From NCBI RefSeq assembly GCF_001879205.1, contig NZ_MLFK01000011.1:186001-250000 (forward strand): 64,000 nt of DNA, written 5' to 3'. Origin of the DNA: Flavobacterium johnsoniae. Lineage in GTDB: Bacteria > Bacteroidota > Bacteroidia > Flavobacteriales > Flavobacteriaceae. The position numbers and the translations under genes are program-made. Under the pieces are notes generated by a model. The model did no database searches, was not told the origin of the DNA, and was given only the letters and a program-made list of their open reading frames with translations. This document shows positions 54,463 to 62,685 of this stretch, one piece after another (the first letter of the stretch is position 1; every line of letters begins with the position of its first letter).

Positions 54463-54827
54463 ATTTATGATGATTAAAAAATTGTTTTTTGCTGAGATTT
54501 AAATTGAGATTTTTTCTAATTTTTAGACATAGGTATTCCCCGCCCAGACACAGTACTATTTTACCATGTTGAGTATTTTGTAAAGCTGCTTTAGCTTTTA
54601 AATAAGTTTATGCGGGATTTTGTAAATCTACAAGAGACGCATTATTCTATGCATAGATTTTCATTAATACATTCCAATACGGAACGATATAAATTGGAGG
54701 ATCAATTCTATCGTATGAACTAGTTTGAGAAGATTGTAATTCTAATAACATACTCTATACTATTGGGTTACTAAATTTGTGGTCTACCATTTTGATTGAC
54801 TCAGACTAATAATATCTTGCAATCAGC

Positions 54828-54858
54828 TTTGATAAGTAATGCAAAATTAATATTTTTG
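54828..54858 (+). promoter_or_regulatory. Bacteroidota-type promoter of the SufR-like regulator
   Basis: TTTG at 54828-54831 and TATTTTTG at 54851-54858 are separated by 19 bp, matching the -33/-7 consensus of Bacteroidota. Transcription would begin near 54865, about 30 nt before the ATG and within the inverted repeat at 54861-54890. This is the best promoter match in the window. Confidence 0.72.
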
Positions 54859-54860
54859 CA

Positions 54861-54890
54861 TAATAAAACAACTAAATACTTGTTTTATTA
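54861..54890. promoter_or_regulatory. 11-8-11 inverted repeat, candidate autoregulatory operator
   Basis: TAATAAAACAA (54861-54871) and TTGTTTTATTA (54880-54890) are perfect inverted arms around CTAAATAC. The repeat covers the predicted transcription start and ends 4 bp before the ATG of a winged-helix regulator. Its size and symmetry suit a homodimeric repressor site. Confidence 0.62.
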
Positions 54891-54894
54891 ATTT

Positions 54895-55506
54895 ATGACT
54901 ACAAATAAGATTTTAATGCTGCTCAAAATGCGAGGCCCGCTAACGGCTCTCGAAATTGCTCACGAACTTAAAATAACAAAGGAAGGTGTTAGACAACAGC
55001 TGCTTAAACTTGTTGAAGATGACTTTATTCATCCTCAGGAAGAATCTAAAGGTGTGGGAAGACCTCAAAAAACCTACAGCCTGACTGAAAATGGAAATTC
55101 TAAATTTCCGGATACTCACGCCGAATTAACACTAAAACTCATTAACATCATTAACGCTATGGGCGGAAATACCATGCAGACGGTTATTGATGTCTATGAA
55201 GAAGCAGGTAAAAAAAAGTATCACGAAGAAATAGATACTATTGGAAATCTGGAACAGAAAATAGAAAAGCTTGTTGAAATAAGAACAAGAGAAGGTTATA
55301 TGGCCGAATATTCGAAGAATAACGAAGGTTATCTTTTGGTTGAAAATCATTGCCCGATTTGTGCTGCCGCCACCATTTGCCAGGGCTTTTGCTCATCAGA
55401 ATTAAATACTTTCCGATCGGTATTAGGAGATAACGTCATTATTAATCGAGTAAGTCACATCGTTGCGGGCGAAAGAAGATGTGCTTATCAGATTACCTTA
55501 AACTAA
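54895..55506 (+). CDS. SufR-like winged-helix regulator with C-terminal cysteine cluster
   Basis: This is a 203-residue protein. The N-terminal helix-turn-helix (about 5-70) carries MRGPLTALEIAHELKITKEG, VRQQLLKLVEDDFI and GVGRPQKTYSLTENG, as in SufR-type regulators. A central helical dimerisation region follows. The C-terminal part holds cysteines in ENHCPICAAATICQGFC and a further one in GERRCAY, the type of cluster that binds an iron-sulfur centre in SufR. It probably senses iron-sulfur status, redox or nitric oxide and represses genes. An inverted repeat at its own start suggests autoregulation. It is divergent from the DUF2480-RND operon, which may be its target. The stop lies 7 bp from the convergent hydrolase gene. 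Confidence 0.85.
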   Translation: MTTNKILMLLKMRGPLTALEIAHELKITKEGVRQQLLKLVEDDFIHPQEESKGVGRPQKTYSLTENGNSKFPDTHAELTLKLINIINAMGGNTMQTVIDVYEEAGKKKYHEEIDTIGNLEQKIEKLVEIRTREGYMAEYSKNNEGYLLVENHCPICAAATICQGFCSSELNTFRSVLGDNVIINRVSHIVAGERRCAYQITLN

Positions 55507-55513
55507 TCATTTG

Positions 55514-56485
55514 TTAAGCTTTTTTCAGCGAGCAGGATTCAAAAAACTCATACGCTCTTTTCTCTGCATACGAATAAGTGGAATTACGCAATGGAAAAGC
55601 ACAGTGTCCGCCATACTTTGGAGTTTCCAGATAAACGTACGCACTGTCTTGCGCTATGTCTCTGGGATAGCATCTTTCTCCCAAAAAAGGATCATCAAGA
55701 GAATTAATAATTAAAACCGGAGTTGTAATATTTTTAAGGGAAAATTCAGGAGACACACGCTCATAATAGTCGTCACGGCTTGCATAACCATGCAGTGGTG
55801 CTGTAAAATATTGATCAACCTCATCAAAAGAAGAAATTTTATCTATCTGATCGCTATTTATAAAATCGGGAAACTGCGCCGCTTTGTACTTTAGTTTTTT
55901 CTTGATATCAATTGTAAAATTCTTCAAATAGACTCTGTTAAAACCTTGTTTAAGAACAGCAGCACTTGTTGCAATATGTGTTGGAACTGAAATCGAAACA
56001 GCAGCCTTTATGCGCTCATCTACTTTCGTCCAGCCTAAATAATTCAAGAGCTGCACGCCTCCCATTGAATATCCAATCAAATAAATATCTTCGAATCCTT
56101 TTTGCAGTACAAACTGAACTACTTCATCAAGATCATCAACTGCGCCGTGATGATAAAGCCTTGGAAGACGATTCATTTCTCCGCCGCAGGTGCGATTGTT
56201 CCAGGCAAAAACTGAAAAGTCTTTCTGCTGAAAATAAGCAGCACAACTGTTATTATAAGTTCTGCGGGAATCTCCTTCTAAACCATGACATAGAATAACA
56301 GCTTTCTTAGAATCATTTATAATAAAATCGATATTAATGAAATCCCCATCGCTTAACTCCCGTTTTTCTCTTGTATATCCGGGTGCGTCAAATCTTTTAA
56401 TCAAAGCAGCATAAATAGTAGAAACATGCCTGTTGCGATGAATAATAGAAGGGAAATTATATTCTGATTGTTCAATTATAGGCAT
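55514..56485 (-). CDS. YheT-family alpha/beta hydrolase
   Basis: This is a 323-residue predicted cytoplasmic hydrolase of the YheT/COG0429 group. The signatures are the N-terminal SIIHRNRHVSTIYAALIKRF, VILCHGLEGDSRRTYN (oxyanion region), WNNRTCGGEMNR, and the nucleophile elbow IGYSMGGVQLLNYLG with Ser. The acid is in LIINSLDDPFLG and the His in KYGGHCAFP. The triad is intact. A physiological substrate is not known; family members act on esters. A TAAATTTG -7-like element lies about 30 bp upstream (56513-56520). Confidence 0.9.
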   Translation of the reverse strand: MPIIEQSEYNFPSIIHRNRHVSTIYAALIKRFDAPGYTREKRELSDGDFINIDFIINDSKKAVILCHGLEGDSRRTYNNSCAAYFQQKDFSVFAWNNRTCGGEMNRLPRLYHHGAVDDLDEVVQFVLQKGFEDIYLIGYSMGGVQLLNYLGWTKVDERIKAAVSISVPTHIATSAAVLKQGFNRVYLKNFTIDIKKKLKYKAAQFPDFINSDQIDKISSFDEVDQYFTAPLHGYASRDDYYERVSPEFSLKNITTPVLIINSLDDPFLGERCYPRDIAQDSAYVYLETPKYGGHCAFPLRNSTYSYAEKRAYEFFESCSLKKA

Positions 56486-56512
56486 AATAAAGAGTTTTTA
56501 TGGTGCGTCACA

Positions 56513-56520
56513 CAAATTTA
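56513..56520 (-). promoter_or_regulatory. Candidate -7 element for the YheT-type gene
   Basis: TAAATTTG on the minus strand matches TAnnTTTG and lies 28-35 bp upstream of the start codon. No matching -33 element is seen at the expected distance. Confidence 0.35.
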
Positions 56521-56634
56521 AGAAATCAATTAATATGTAGTTAAAACTATTTTTTATTTCTGTTTTCAAAATTTTCCTCAATCATAAAAAAAACAAATAT
56601 CTAATTATCAGAATTATAGAAACTTTATTAGAGA

Positions 56635-57093
56635 TTATGTTTCAGAAATTCCGGCATCCATTTTCATTACGTACTGATCAATTCCTTTACCAAAACCATC
56701 TGGTATAATAGTTACAGTTCTAAAACCCTTTTTTTCGTAAAATCCCGCTGTATGCTGTGAGGTATCTATTTTGTAGGTTTTAGAAGGATATAATTTTTTT
56801 AAAAGATTTATCCTGTACTCTGTCAAAATTTTACCAATTCCTTTCAAATGATATGCGTTATGCACCATGCCCCATGACAGGCCTGCTTCATCAGTTTTTT
56901 TATCCAGAAAGATTCCGCCGCAGCCCACCGCCCGATTATCCTCCATTATCACATAGTAATGGTCTTCAGTATCCTGATCTAAAAAAGATTTAAACAGCTC
57001 CAACTCTTCAGGAGCAAAGAACTTTGGCAGGTTGCTTTTAAATATTTCAATACAGTTCTCTTTGAAAAGCGGGGTATATTTAACAATAAGCAT
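56635..57093 (-). CDS. GNAT-family N-acetyltransferase
   Basis: This is a 152-residue acyltransferase-like protein. The GNAT fold is seen in order: YYVIMEDNRAVGCGGIFLDK (beta2-beta3), DEAGLSWGMVHNAYHLKGIG (beta4 and the acetyl-CoA P-loop, here HLKGIGK in place of the usual Q/RxxGxG/A), LTEYRINLLKKLYPSKTYKI, and HTAGFYEKKGFRTVTI near the end. The acceptor substrate is unknown. It is a single-gene unit. A TAGATTTG element with a TTTC 20 bp further lies just upstream. Confidence 0.88.
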   Translation of the reverse strand: MLIVKYTPLFKENCIEIFKSNLPKFFAPEELELFKSFLDQDTEDHYYVIMEDNRAVGCGGIFLDKKTDEAGLSWGMVHNAYHLKGIGKILTEYRINLLKKLYPSKTYKIDTSQHTAGFYEKKGFRTVTIIPDGFGKGIDQYVMKMDAGISET

Positions 57094-57125
57094 ATCCAGA
57101 AGGAATTAAAAACCGGAAGGTACAA

Positions 57126-57157
57126 CAAATCTATCTTAATTGCTTGTTTAAAAGAAA
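57126..57157 (-). promoter_or_regulatory. Candidate promoter of the GNAT gene
   Basis: On the minus strand, TAGATTTG (57126-57133) matches the -7 consensus. A TTTC (57154-57157) stands 20 bp upstream in place of TTTG. Transcription would begin near 57119, about 25 nt before the ATG. Confidence 0.42.
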
Positions 57158-57270
57158 CACGATTTTATAAATAAAAAAAAATAAAAAGGACATAGGGGTA
57201 AAATCTAATTCGATTGTATTACTACTATAACAAGAGTACAATTAATTAACTTTTAATTTCAAACTGCCTT

Positions 57271-57948
57271 ATGATACCTTTAATTATAACTGCTGCGTTA
57301 TTATTTTGGTCATTAAAAAAACATACTTCCAGACTTGAAGCTTTCCGTTGTTTAAGAAAATATTTCCTGATAAAATTCTCTGTACTTTTTTTTCTTTTTA
57401 CAATAACTTCTCAGGCGCAGGAAAAAACAGTAAACTATAATATCCTCCGTAATGGCACTATCATTGGGCAGATGCAATTTTACCAAAAAACCTATAATGG
57501 AGAAATCTATTTAAAAATTTCTTCGGAAGTAAAAACCCGGTTCATCTTTAGTATTGATGTAAAAACCGAAGAAGGTTCTCATTTTAAAAACGGGAAGTTA
57601 ATGTCGTCCTACGTAAAACGACACGTTAACGGAAAAGAAAAAGCCAATAAAACCACACAGCTTATAGATTCAAGTTATAAAACCTTAGCTGAAAATAAAA
57701 AAGGACAAATAAAACAGCAAAATATCGACTATAACCTTATGCTGCTTTACAGTAAAGAACCGATTAGCGAAGATCAGGTTTATTCAGATAGTTTTCAGCA
57801 GTTTTTAACCATCAAAAAAACAAACAATCATTCCTACCGTATTGTCTTGCCGGATGGAAACTACAATGATTATCATTTCCAGAATGGTATCTGCCAAAAA
57901 GTCGAATTGCATCACTCCCTATTTACCATCAACATTCAAATCGCATAG
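57271..57948 (+). CDS. DUF6134-like secreted protein
   Basis: This is a 225-residue protein resembling the small Bacteroidota DUF6134 group: a signal segment ending SQAQ near residue 50, then VNYNILRNGTIIGQMQFYQK, an all-beta domain with repeated strands, and HLPDGNY-like and KVELHHSLFTINIQI ends. The N-terminus is unusual: an extra hydrophobic stretch (MIPLIITAALLFWSL) precedes a second one (FLIKFSVLFFLFTITSQAQ). The true start may therefore lie further in, but no other ATG exists there. The function is unknown. It is followed after 22 bp by the fatty acid hydroxylase gene, with which it may be co-transcribed. Confidence 0.65.
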   Translation: MIPLIITAALLFWSLKKHTSRLEAFRCLRKYFLIKFSVLFFLFTITSQAQEKTVNYNILRNGTIIGQMQFYQKTYNGEIYLKISSEVKTRFIFSIDVKTEEGSHFKNGKLMSSYVKRHVNGKEKANKTTQLIDSSYKTLAENKKGQIKQQNIDYNLMLLYSKEPISEDQVYSDSFQQFLTIKKTNNHSYRIVLPDGNYNDYHFQNGICQKVELHHSLFTINIQIA

Positions 57949-57970
57949 TTCAATCTAAAAAATAATTATT

Positions 57971-59002
57971 ATGGTTAAAGTCATCAGTTATTTATTTACA
58001 CAGCTTACATTTTTTGGCGCCCAGCCCATCGTAATAGAAAGAATTCATGAAGTCGAAAAAAGTGCTCCGGACTTAATTGTTTATGCACTTCCGATAGTAT
58101 TGCTGTTTACTGTATTAGAATTTGTAATTTTTTATTTCTTGGAACGCAAGGAACATGATGCCAAAGAAACTATTGGCTCTATATTGATAGGCTTTGGAAA
58201 TCTAACCGTTAATTTATTAATGAAAACAGGGCTGCTTTATGCCGTAGTCGGAATTTATAATATTCTGCCTTACCGCATGGAATTCAGCTGGTGGAGTTTA
58301 ATTCCGTGTTTTATATTCTATGACTTTAGTTCTTACTGGACACACCGAATTTCTCATTATTGCCGTTTTTTCTGGGCGACTCATGTTGTTCATCATTCTG
58401 CAGATCATTACAACCTTACCGTAAGCTTTAGACAGAGCTGGTTTCAGTACATTAAAATTGTGTTTTTTATTCCGTTAGTTTTTGCCGGTTTTCATCCTGC
58501 CATATTTTTTATTGCCAATCAGCTAAGTGTTTTATATCAATTTTGGGTACATACCGAAGCTATTGGAAAACTGCATCCCTTTATTGAGAAATATTTCGGA
58601 ACTCCTTCTAATCATCGTGTTCATCATGGAAGTCAGGAAAAATATCTGGATAAAAACTTTGGTGCGGCATTTATGATTTGGGATCACTTATTTGGCTCCT
58701 TTCAATACGAAGAAGAAAAACCACGTTACGGTATTACAAGTATACTTAAAAGCAAACTCAATCCGCTTTATCTCAACATCCATGAATTTCAGGATATTAT
58801 TAAAGACGTAAAAAAGGCAGAAGGTTTTCGGAAAAAGATGTATTACATTTTTGCCAGTCCAGATGCTATTGCTAAAAACAAACTAAAAAAAGAAAGCGTT
58901 CAACCTATTAAATTAACTCCATCATGCCAACAAGTCAAGAAAAACAAGAACAATTTCAGCAACAGCTTTTCGAATACTTTACCCGAAAAAATAATTGTGT
59001 AA
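57971..59002 (+). CDS. Sterol desaturase / fatty acid hydroxylase-superfamily membrane protein
   Basis: This is a 343-residue membrane enzyme with about five hydrophobic segments. It has the di-iron histidine motifs HRISH (in DFSSYWTHRISHYCRF), HVVHHSAD and HRVHHGSQE, with an additional His in FWVHTEAIGKLHPF. The family hydroxylates or desaturates lipids using oxygen. The last 27 residues (KLTPSCQQVKKNKNNFSNSF onwards) are low-complexity and overlap the next gene for 79 bp in another frame. The native C-terminus may therefore have been extended by a lost stop codon or frameshift. The likely substrate is a membrane lipid or carotenoid; unresolved. Confidence 0.9.
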   Translation: MVKVISYLFTQLTFFGAQPIVIERIHEVEKSAPDLIVYALPIVLLFTVLEFVIFYFLERKEHDAKETIGSILIGFGNLTVNLLMKTGLLYAVVGIYNILPYRMEFSWWSLIPCFIFYDFSSYWTHRISHYCRFFWATHVVHHSADHYNLTVSFRQSWFQYIKIVFFIPLVFAGFHPAIFFIANQLSVLYQFWVHTEAIGKLHPFIEKYFGTPSNHRVHHGSQEKYLDKNFGAAFMIWDHLFGSFQYEEEKPRYGITSILKSKLNPLYLNIHEFQDIIKDVKKAEGFRKKMYYIFASPDAIAKNKLKKESVQPIKLTPSCQQVKKNKNNFSNSFSNTLPEKIIV

Positions 59003-59208
59003 AAACTCTAGGCAATGAAATTGTAATTACTGAAGGAACAGATAAAGGATTATCTTTTACATATCTCTCAGATCACAGCTGTATTATTCATTGTTATGAA
59101 TTCAGCATAAACACTGATCTTGATATCGATACTACAATTGATCCTTTTATTCAACTGCTGGCCAATCATAATTTGATATGTAATCAGGCTGCCCAATCTT
59201 ACAATTAA
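58924..59208 (+). CDS. Small hypothetical protein overlapping the hydroxylase 3' end
   Basis: This 94-codon gene starts with ATG inside the 3' end of the hydroxylase gene in a different frame. The product, MPTSQEKQEQFQQQLFEYF... then NEIVITEGTDKGLSFTYLS and DPFIQLLANHNLI, looks like a real soluble mixed alpha/beta protein. Codon use in the overlap seems to favour this frame over that of the hydroxylase tail, though this was judged by eye. No family was recognised. It ends 37 bp before the sigma factor frame. Confidence 0.55.
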   Translation: MPTSQEKQEQFQQQLFEYFTRKNNCVKTLGNEIVITEGTDKGLSFTYLSDHSCIIHCYEFSINTDLDIDTTIDPFIQLLANHNLICNQAAQSYN

Positions 59209-59240
59209 TCAAAAAAAGAACATTAAATATAAAAAGTATA

Positions 59241-59248
59241 TATCTTTG
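59241..59248 (+). promoter_or_regulatory. Candidate -7 element before the sigma factor gene
   Basis: TATCTTTG matches TAnnTTTG exactly. No TTTG is found about 19 bp upstream, so it is only partial evidence. If it is used, the GTG at 59270 would be the start codon of the sigma factor. Confidence 0.35.
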
Positions 59249-59851
59249 ATTGAATGTCAAAACGTATTAGTGGAGTATAGCAATATAGACCAAATCTGTT
59301 TTTTAAAAAACGGAAACGAAGCTGCTTTTGAAAAGGTTTTTAAAATGTATTTTAAAAACCTTCATGCCTTTGCCTATACTTTTATGAAGGATGATGTTAT
59401 TGCCGAAGAGATTGTACAAAATGTATTTTTTAAGATTTGGGAAAAAAAAGACCAGCTCCAAATTGATGATTCCTTAAAGGCTTATCTCTACAGAGCAGTT
59501 CATAATGAGAGTCTCAATCATTTAAAACACCTAAAAATAAAAAACTCTTTTCAACTGCAGTATTCAGGTAATATGGAATCCTCAAATCAAGATGCATCCA
59601 ATCAAATCATTGCCGCTGAACTCGAAAACGATATTCAAAAAGCAATCAGCGAACTGCCTCCACAATGCCGCAATATTTTTCAGATGAGTCGTTTCGAGCA
59701 GCTCAAATATCAGCAGATTGCCGATCAATTGAATATTTCAATTAAAACAGTTGAAAACCAAATGGGTAAAGCCCTTAAAGTATTACGATCTAAACTGGTT
59801 GAGTATCTTCCTTTCCTTCTGCATGTATTATATTTAATCCGAAGATCATGA
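59246..59851 (+). CDS. ECF-type RNA polymerase sigma factor
   Basis: This is a protein of about 201 residues with sigma70 region 2 (about 25-90: NEAAFEKVFKMYFKNLHAFA, DVIAEEIVQNVFFKIWEKKD, LKAYLYRAVHNESLNHLKH) and region 4 (about 135-185: ELPPQCRNIFQMSRFEQLKY, IADQLNISIKTVENQMGKAL). The start is uncertain. TTG at 59246 opens the frame, but GTG at 59270 is equally possible, and a TATCTTTG (TAnnTTTG-like) at 59241-59248 would put the transcript start near 59254. That favours GTG. The stop overlaps the FecR ATG (ATGA), so the two are translationally coupled. Confidence 0.9.
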   Translation: MIECQNVLVEYSNIDQICFLKNGNEAAFEKVFKMYFKNLHAFAYTFMKDDVIAEEIVQNVFFKIWEKKDQLQIDDSLKAYLYRAVHNESLNHLKHLKIKNSFQLQYSGNMESSNQDASNQIIAAELENDIQKAISELPPQCRNIFQMSRFEQLKYQQIADQLNISIKTVENQMGKALKVLRSKLVEYLPFLLHVLYLIRRS

Positions 59852-60831
59852 GCCAAAACAATATGAATATGAACGATGATTTACTAGTGAAATATCTAGT
59901 TGGCGAAACTGATGCAGACGAAAATGCAGCAGTAGAAAATTGGCTTAAAGCCGATGAAAAAAACCAAAACTACTACAATGGTTTCAAAAAAATATGGGAA
60001 GACAGCCTTTTAATCGCTGCCGAAAATAAAACCGTTGATGAAAACGCCGCCTGGAAACGGCTGCAGAATCGCATTCATGAAAAGGATGTTAGGGTATTAA
60101 CTCCTAAAAAATCTTCCCGTAATTGGCTGCGTATTGCTGCTTCTATTCTCCTAATTGGTACTTTAGGATGGCTTGGTTATTCTTATTTTGAAAATAAAAC
60201 TGCTAATTCGCTAATACAGATATATGCATCAAACACTACTTTAAACGATACTTTGCCTGACGGCACGACCGTAACTTTAAATAAAAATTCGTCTTTGTCT
60301 TACATCGGCAGTTTTAAAGGCAGAACCCGGCCCGTTACTTTAAAAGGGGAAGCTTTTTTTAATGTTTCGCCAGACAAAACAAAACCATTTATTATTACAA
60401 TTAATGATGTTACCGTACAAGTTGTAGGGACCTCTTTTAATGTCAAAAATAAAAACGGAAAAACAACCGTAGATGTCGAAACCGGAATTGTAAAAGTGAG
60501 CAAAAACAAAGATCAGGTAGAACTAAGACATGGAGAAAAAGTAATTATTGCCGATCAAAAACCAGAATTACTAAAAAGCACCAGCAAAGGCAGATTGTAC
60601 AACTATTACCGTAACAAAGAACTTGTTTGCGATGAGACACCATTACAGGAATTAGTTGAGGCACTCAACGAGATCTACAATGTTGATATCGTCATTAAAA
60701 ATCCTTCTTTAAAAGAAAAACCATTAACAACCGTATTTAAAGATCAATCATTAGATCAGGTTTTAGAAGTAATCCAGGAAACATTCAGGATTGAAATTGA
60801 ACATAAAAACAACCAAATTCTATTAGAATAA
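59848..60831 (+). CDS. FecR-family anti-sigma factor
   Basis: This is a 327-residue inner-membrane protein. Its N-terminal cytoplasmic part (about 1-85) has the DLLVKYLVGETDADENAAVE and YYNGFKKIWEDS pattern of the anti-sigma domain. One membrane helix spans about 91-108 (WLRIAASILLIGTLGWLGY). The FecR domain follows (about 125-225, NDTLPDGTTVTLNKNSSLSY, VGTSFNVKNKNGKTTVDVET), then the DUF4974 domain (about 258-327, LVEALNEIYNVDIVI). It overlaps the sigma factor stop by 4 bp and precedes the STN protein by 11 bp. Confidence 0.94.
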   Translation: MSQNNMNMNDDLLVKYLVGETDADENAAVENWLKADEKNQNYYNGFKKIWEDSLLIAAENKTVDENAAWKRLQNRIHEKDVRVLTPKKSSRNWLRIAASILLIGTLGWLGYSYFENKTANSLIQIYASNTTLNDTLPDGTTVTLNKNSSLSYIGSFKGRTRPVTLKGEAFFNVSPDKTKPFIITINDVTVQVVGTSFNVKNKNGKTTVDVETGIVKVSKNKDQVELRHGEKVIIADQKPELLKSTSKGRLYNYYRNKELVCDETPLQELVEALNEIYNVDIVIKNPSLKEKPLTTVFKDQSLDQVLEVIQETFRIEIEHKNNQILLE

Positions 60832-60842
60832 TTCCTTTTTAT

Positions 60843-62612
60843 ATGCCTGTCAATTCAAAAATTACTTTTGTACAGATTTTATTTTTAGTTATTTCCGGTG
60901 CGTTTTTTAATGCCCATGCCCAATCTATTTTAGATACCGAAATGTCTATAGATGCTGATAAAAAACCACTGGGCAGTATTTTAGATTTAATGGAGCAAAA
61001 AGGAAATTTCCGATTCGCTTATTACAGTAAACTGGTTGTAAAAGATAGTGCCGTTACCATTCATTCTAAACAATCTACGATAAAAGATGTTTTGGACCAA
61101 TTACTGGGCAATAAGTACGAATATAAAGAATCAAAGGGTTTTGTTATTCTGCGTTATGCCCCTTTAGAACTTGCCCTTGTACTTGAAAAAAACAGCGTTG
61201 TGGGCGAACATCAAGTTGTTAATGGTTACATAATGGATGTAAAAACCAACAAACGCCTGGAGAATGCGAGTGTTTACGAAAAAAATGCGTTGCAGTCTAC
61301 ACTAACTGACAAAGACGGTTTTTTTGAACTGAAGCTGAAAAATGTACCCGAAACTATCGAGCTGACTGTCATAAAGGAGAACTACAAAACCATCACAACA
61401 ATTTTTTTGTCTGAAATCAAAATCCAAATGGGTTCCAGAAAATCATCCTCTTCCTCAGATTATGTCGATGGCGATTTTTCTGCCGTTGAGCGAACGGGAA
61501 TTGGCCGTTTCTTTATTTCTTCCAAACAAAAAATTCAGTCACTCAACCTTGGGGGATTCATTTCTGAAGTTCCTGTACAAGCTTCGTTAATTCCGAGTTT
61601 GAGCACACGAGGTATGATGAACTCACAAATTAACAGCAGTTTTTCGTTAAACTTGCTAGGAGGATATACAGGCGGCGTACGCGGTTTAGAAATGGCCGGC
61701 CTTTACAACATTAACAGAATGAATGTCAATGCGCTGCAAATGGCAGGAATATTCAATACCGTGGGAGGTTCTGTAAACGGAGTTCAACTGGCCGGGATTT
61801 ACAATAATGTTTTTGGCGATCTAAGAGGACTGCAAATGAGCGGTATTCATAACAGCGTAAAAGGTTCTCAGGCCGGTTTACAGGTAACAGGTATTTACAA
61901 CAATGTACATGGAGATTCCAGAGGAGTCCAAGTGGCCGGTATTCATAATACGGTGAAAGGGTCTCAAAACGGATTGCAGATTTCGGGTATTTATAATACC
62001 GGAAACGAAAAAGTCCGCGGGGCACAAATTGCCGGACTTTTTAATTATGCCAAAGAGCTGGACGGAATTCAGTTTGGACTGGTTAATATTACCGATTCAC
62101 CTTCTGGTTACAGCTTTGGATTATTAAATTTTAAAAAGAATGGATACCAAAAAATCAGTATTACACGCAATGAAATTTCAGATATAAATCTTGCTGTAAA
62201 AACGGGAGATAATAAACTCTACACTATTTTGACGGCAGGAAAAAGCGAACGTACTAACGAAGAAAAGCTGTTTTCTTTTGGAATAGGATTGGGTAAAAAC
62301 ATTCCTTTAGGAAAGCGTTTTACTTATAACATGGAGATAAGTACGCAATATCTTTATTTAGGCAATTGGGATTATTATAACTTTTTATATAAATTCGATT
62401 CTCCTTTTACCTTTCGTCTATTCAAAGGTGTTGCAATATCTGCCGGACCATCTTTTACTATCTATTCTTCTGAAAAGAGAGATAAAACTATTCCCGGTAA
62501 TAGCACCTCAACTTTTGTTCAGGATCGGACAAAACGCTATAATGTCATAAAAGATAACGGCAAAGGCCTGACCGGATGGGTTGGGTGGAGTTTTGGTATT
62601 TCTTTATTTTAA
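60843..62612 (+). CDS. STN-domain protein with carboxypeptidase-like domain and 16-residue repeats
   Basis: This is a 589-residue exported protein in the position normally held by a FecA/SusC-type receptor. The domains are: a signal peptide (1-26); an STN domain (about 33-105, SILDLMEQKGNFRFAYYSKL, TIKDVLDQLLGNKYEYKESK), the signal-transmitting part of TonB receptors; and a carboxypeptidase-regulatory-like domain (about 125-200, VNGYIMDVKTNKRLENASVY). About nine tandem repeats follow (residues 281-430, unit near GLQxxGIYNNVxGxxx). A C-terminal beta-rich segment (about 440-589) ends in an aromatic residue (WVGWSFGISLF), like an outer-membrane strand. No plug or full TonB-receptor barrel is present. 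It probably reports an outer-membrane state to FecR. The repeats resemble LA_2272-type surface repeats. Confidence 0.85.
   Translation: MPVNSKITFVQILFLVISGAFFNAHAQSILDTEMSIDADKKPLGSILDLMEQKGNFRFAYYSKLVVKDSAVTIHSKQSTIKDVLDQLLGNKYEYKESKGFVILRYAPLELALVLEKNSVVGEHQVVNGYIMDVKTNKRLENASVYEKNALQSTLTDKDGFFELKLKNVPETIELTVIKENYKTITTIFLSEIKIQMGSRKSSSSSDYVDGDFSAVERTGIGRFFISSKQKIQSLNLGGFISEVPVQASLIPSLSTRGMMNSQINSSFSLNLLGGYTGGVRGLEMAGLYNINRMNVNALQMAGIFNTVGGSVNGVQLAGIYNNVFGDLRGLQMSGIHNSVKGSQAGLQVTGIYNNVHGDSRGVQVAGIHNTVKGSQNGLQISGIYNTGNEKVRGAQIAGLFNYAKELDGIQFGLVNITDSPSGYSFGLLNFKKNGYQKISITRNEISDINLAVKTGDNKLYTILTAGKSERTNEEKLFSFGIGLGKNIPLGKRFTYNMEISTQYLYLGNWDYYNFLYKFDSPFTFRLFKGVAISAGPSFTIYSSEKRDKTIPGNSTSTFVQDRTKRYNVIKDNGKGLTGWVGWSFGISLF
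61683..62144 (+). repeat. 48-bp (16-residue) coding repeats in the STN protein
   Basis: Seven 16-residue units are followed by two 15-residue ones and a degenerate last one. The shared core is G-[LV]-Q-[MVIL]-[AST]-G-[IL]-[YHF]-N. Units at 61827, 61875, 61923 and 61971 alternate between IHN-VKGSQ and IYNN-VHG patterns, so the array may have grown by duplicating pairs. It may fold as a beta-solenoid. Confidence 0.8.
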
Positions 62613-62685
62613 CCGATTATAGTACTACTTTCCTCGAATTTATTACAGAAAAAGAATCTCCTGGTTTAAAATAGAGAAACAAAAA

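Larger units (their letters stand above)
54463..54894. other. Divergent control region between the DUF2480-RND operon and the SufR-like regulator
   Basis: This is a 432-bp AT-rich gap with no credible gene. The right end carries a well-spaced promoter and an inverted repeat for the regulator gene. No TAnnTTTG element was found near the DUF2480 start. The middle (about 54540-54800) shows nothing recognisable. Confidence 0.5.
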
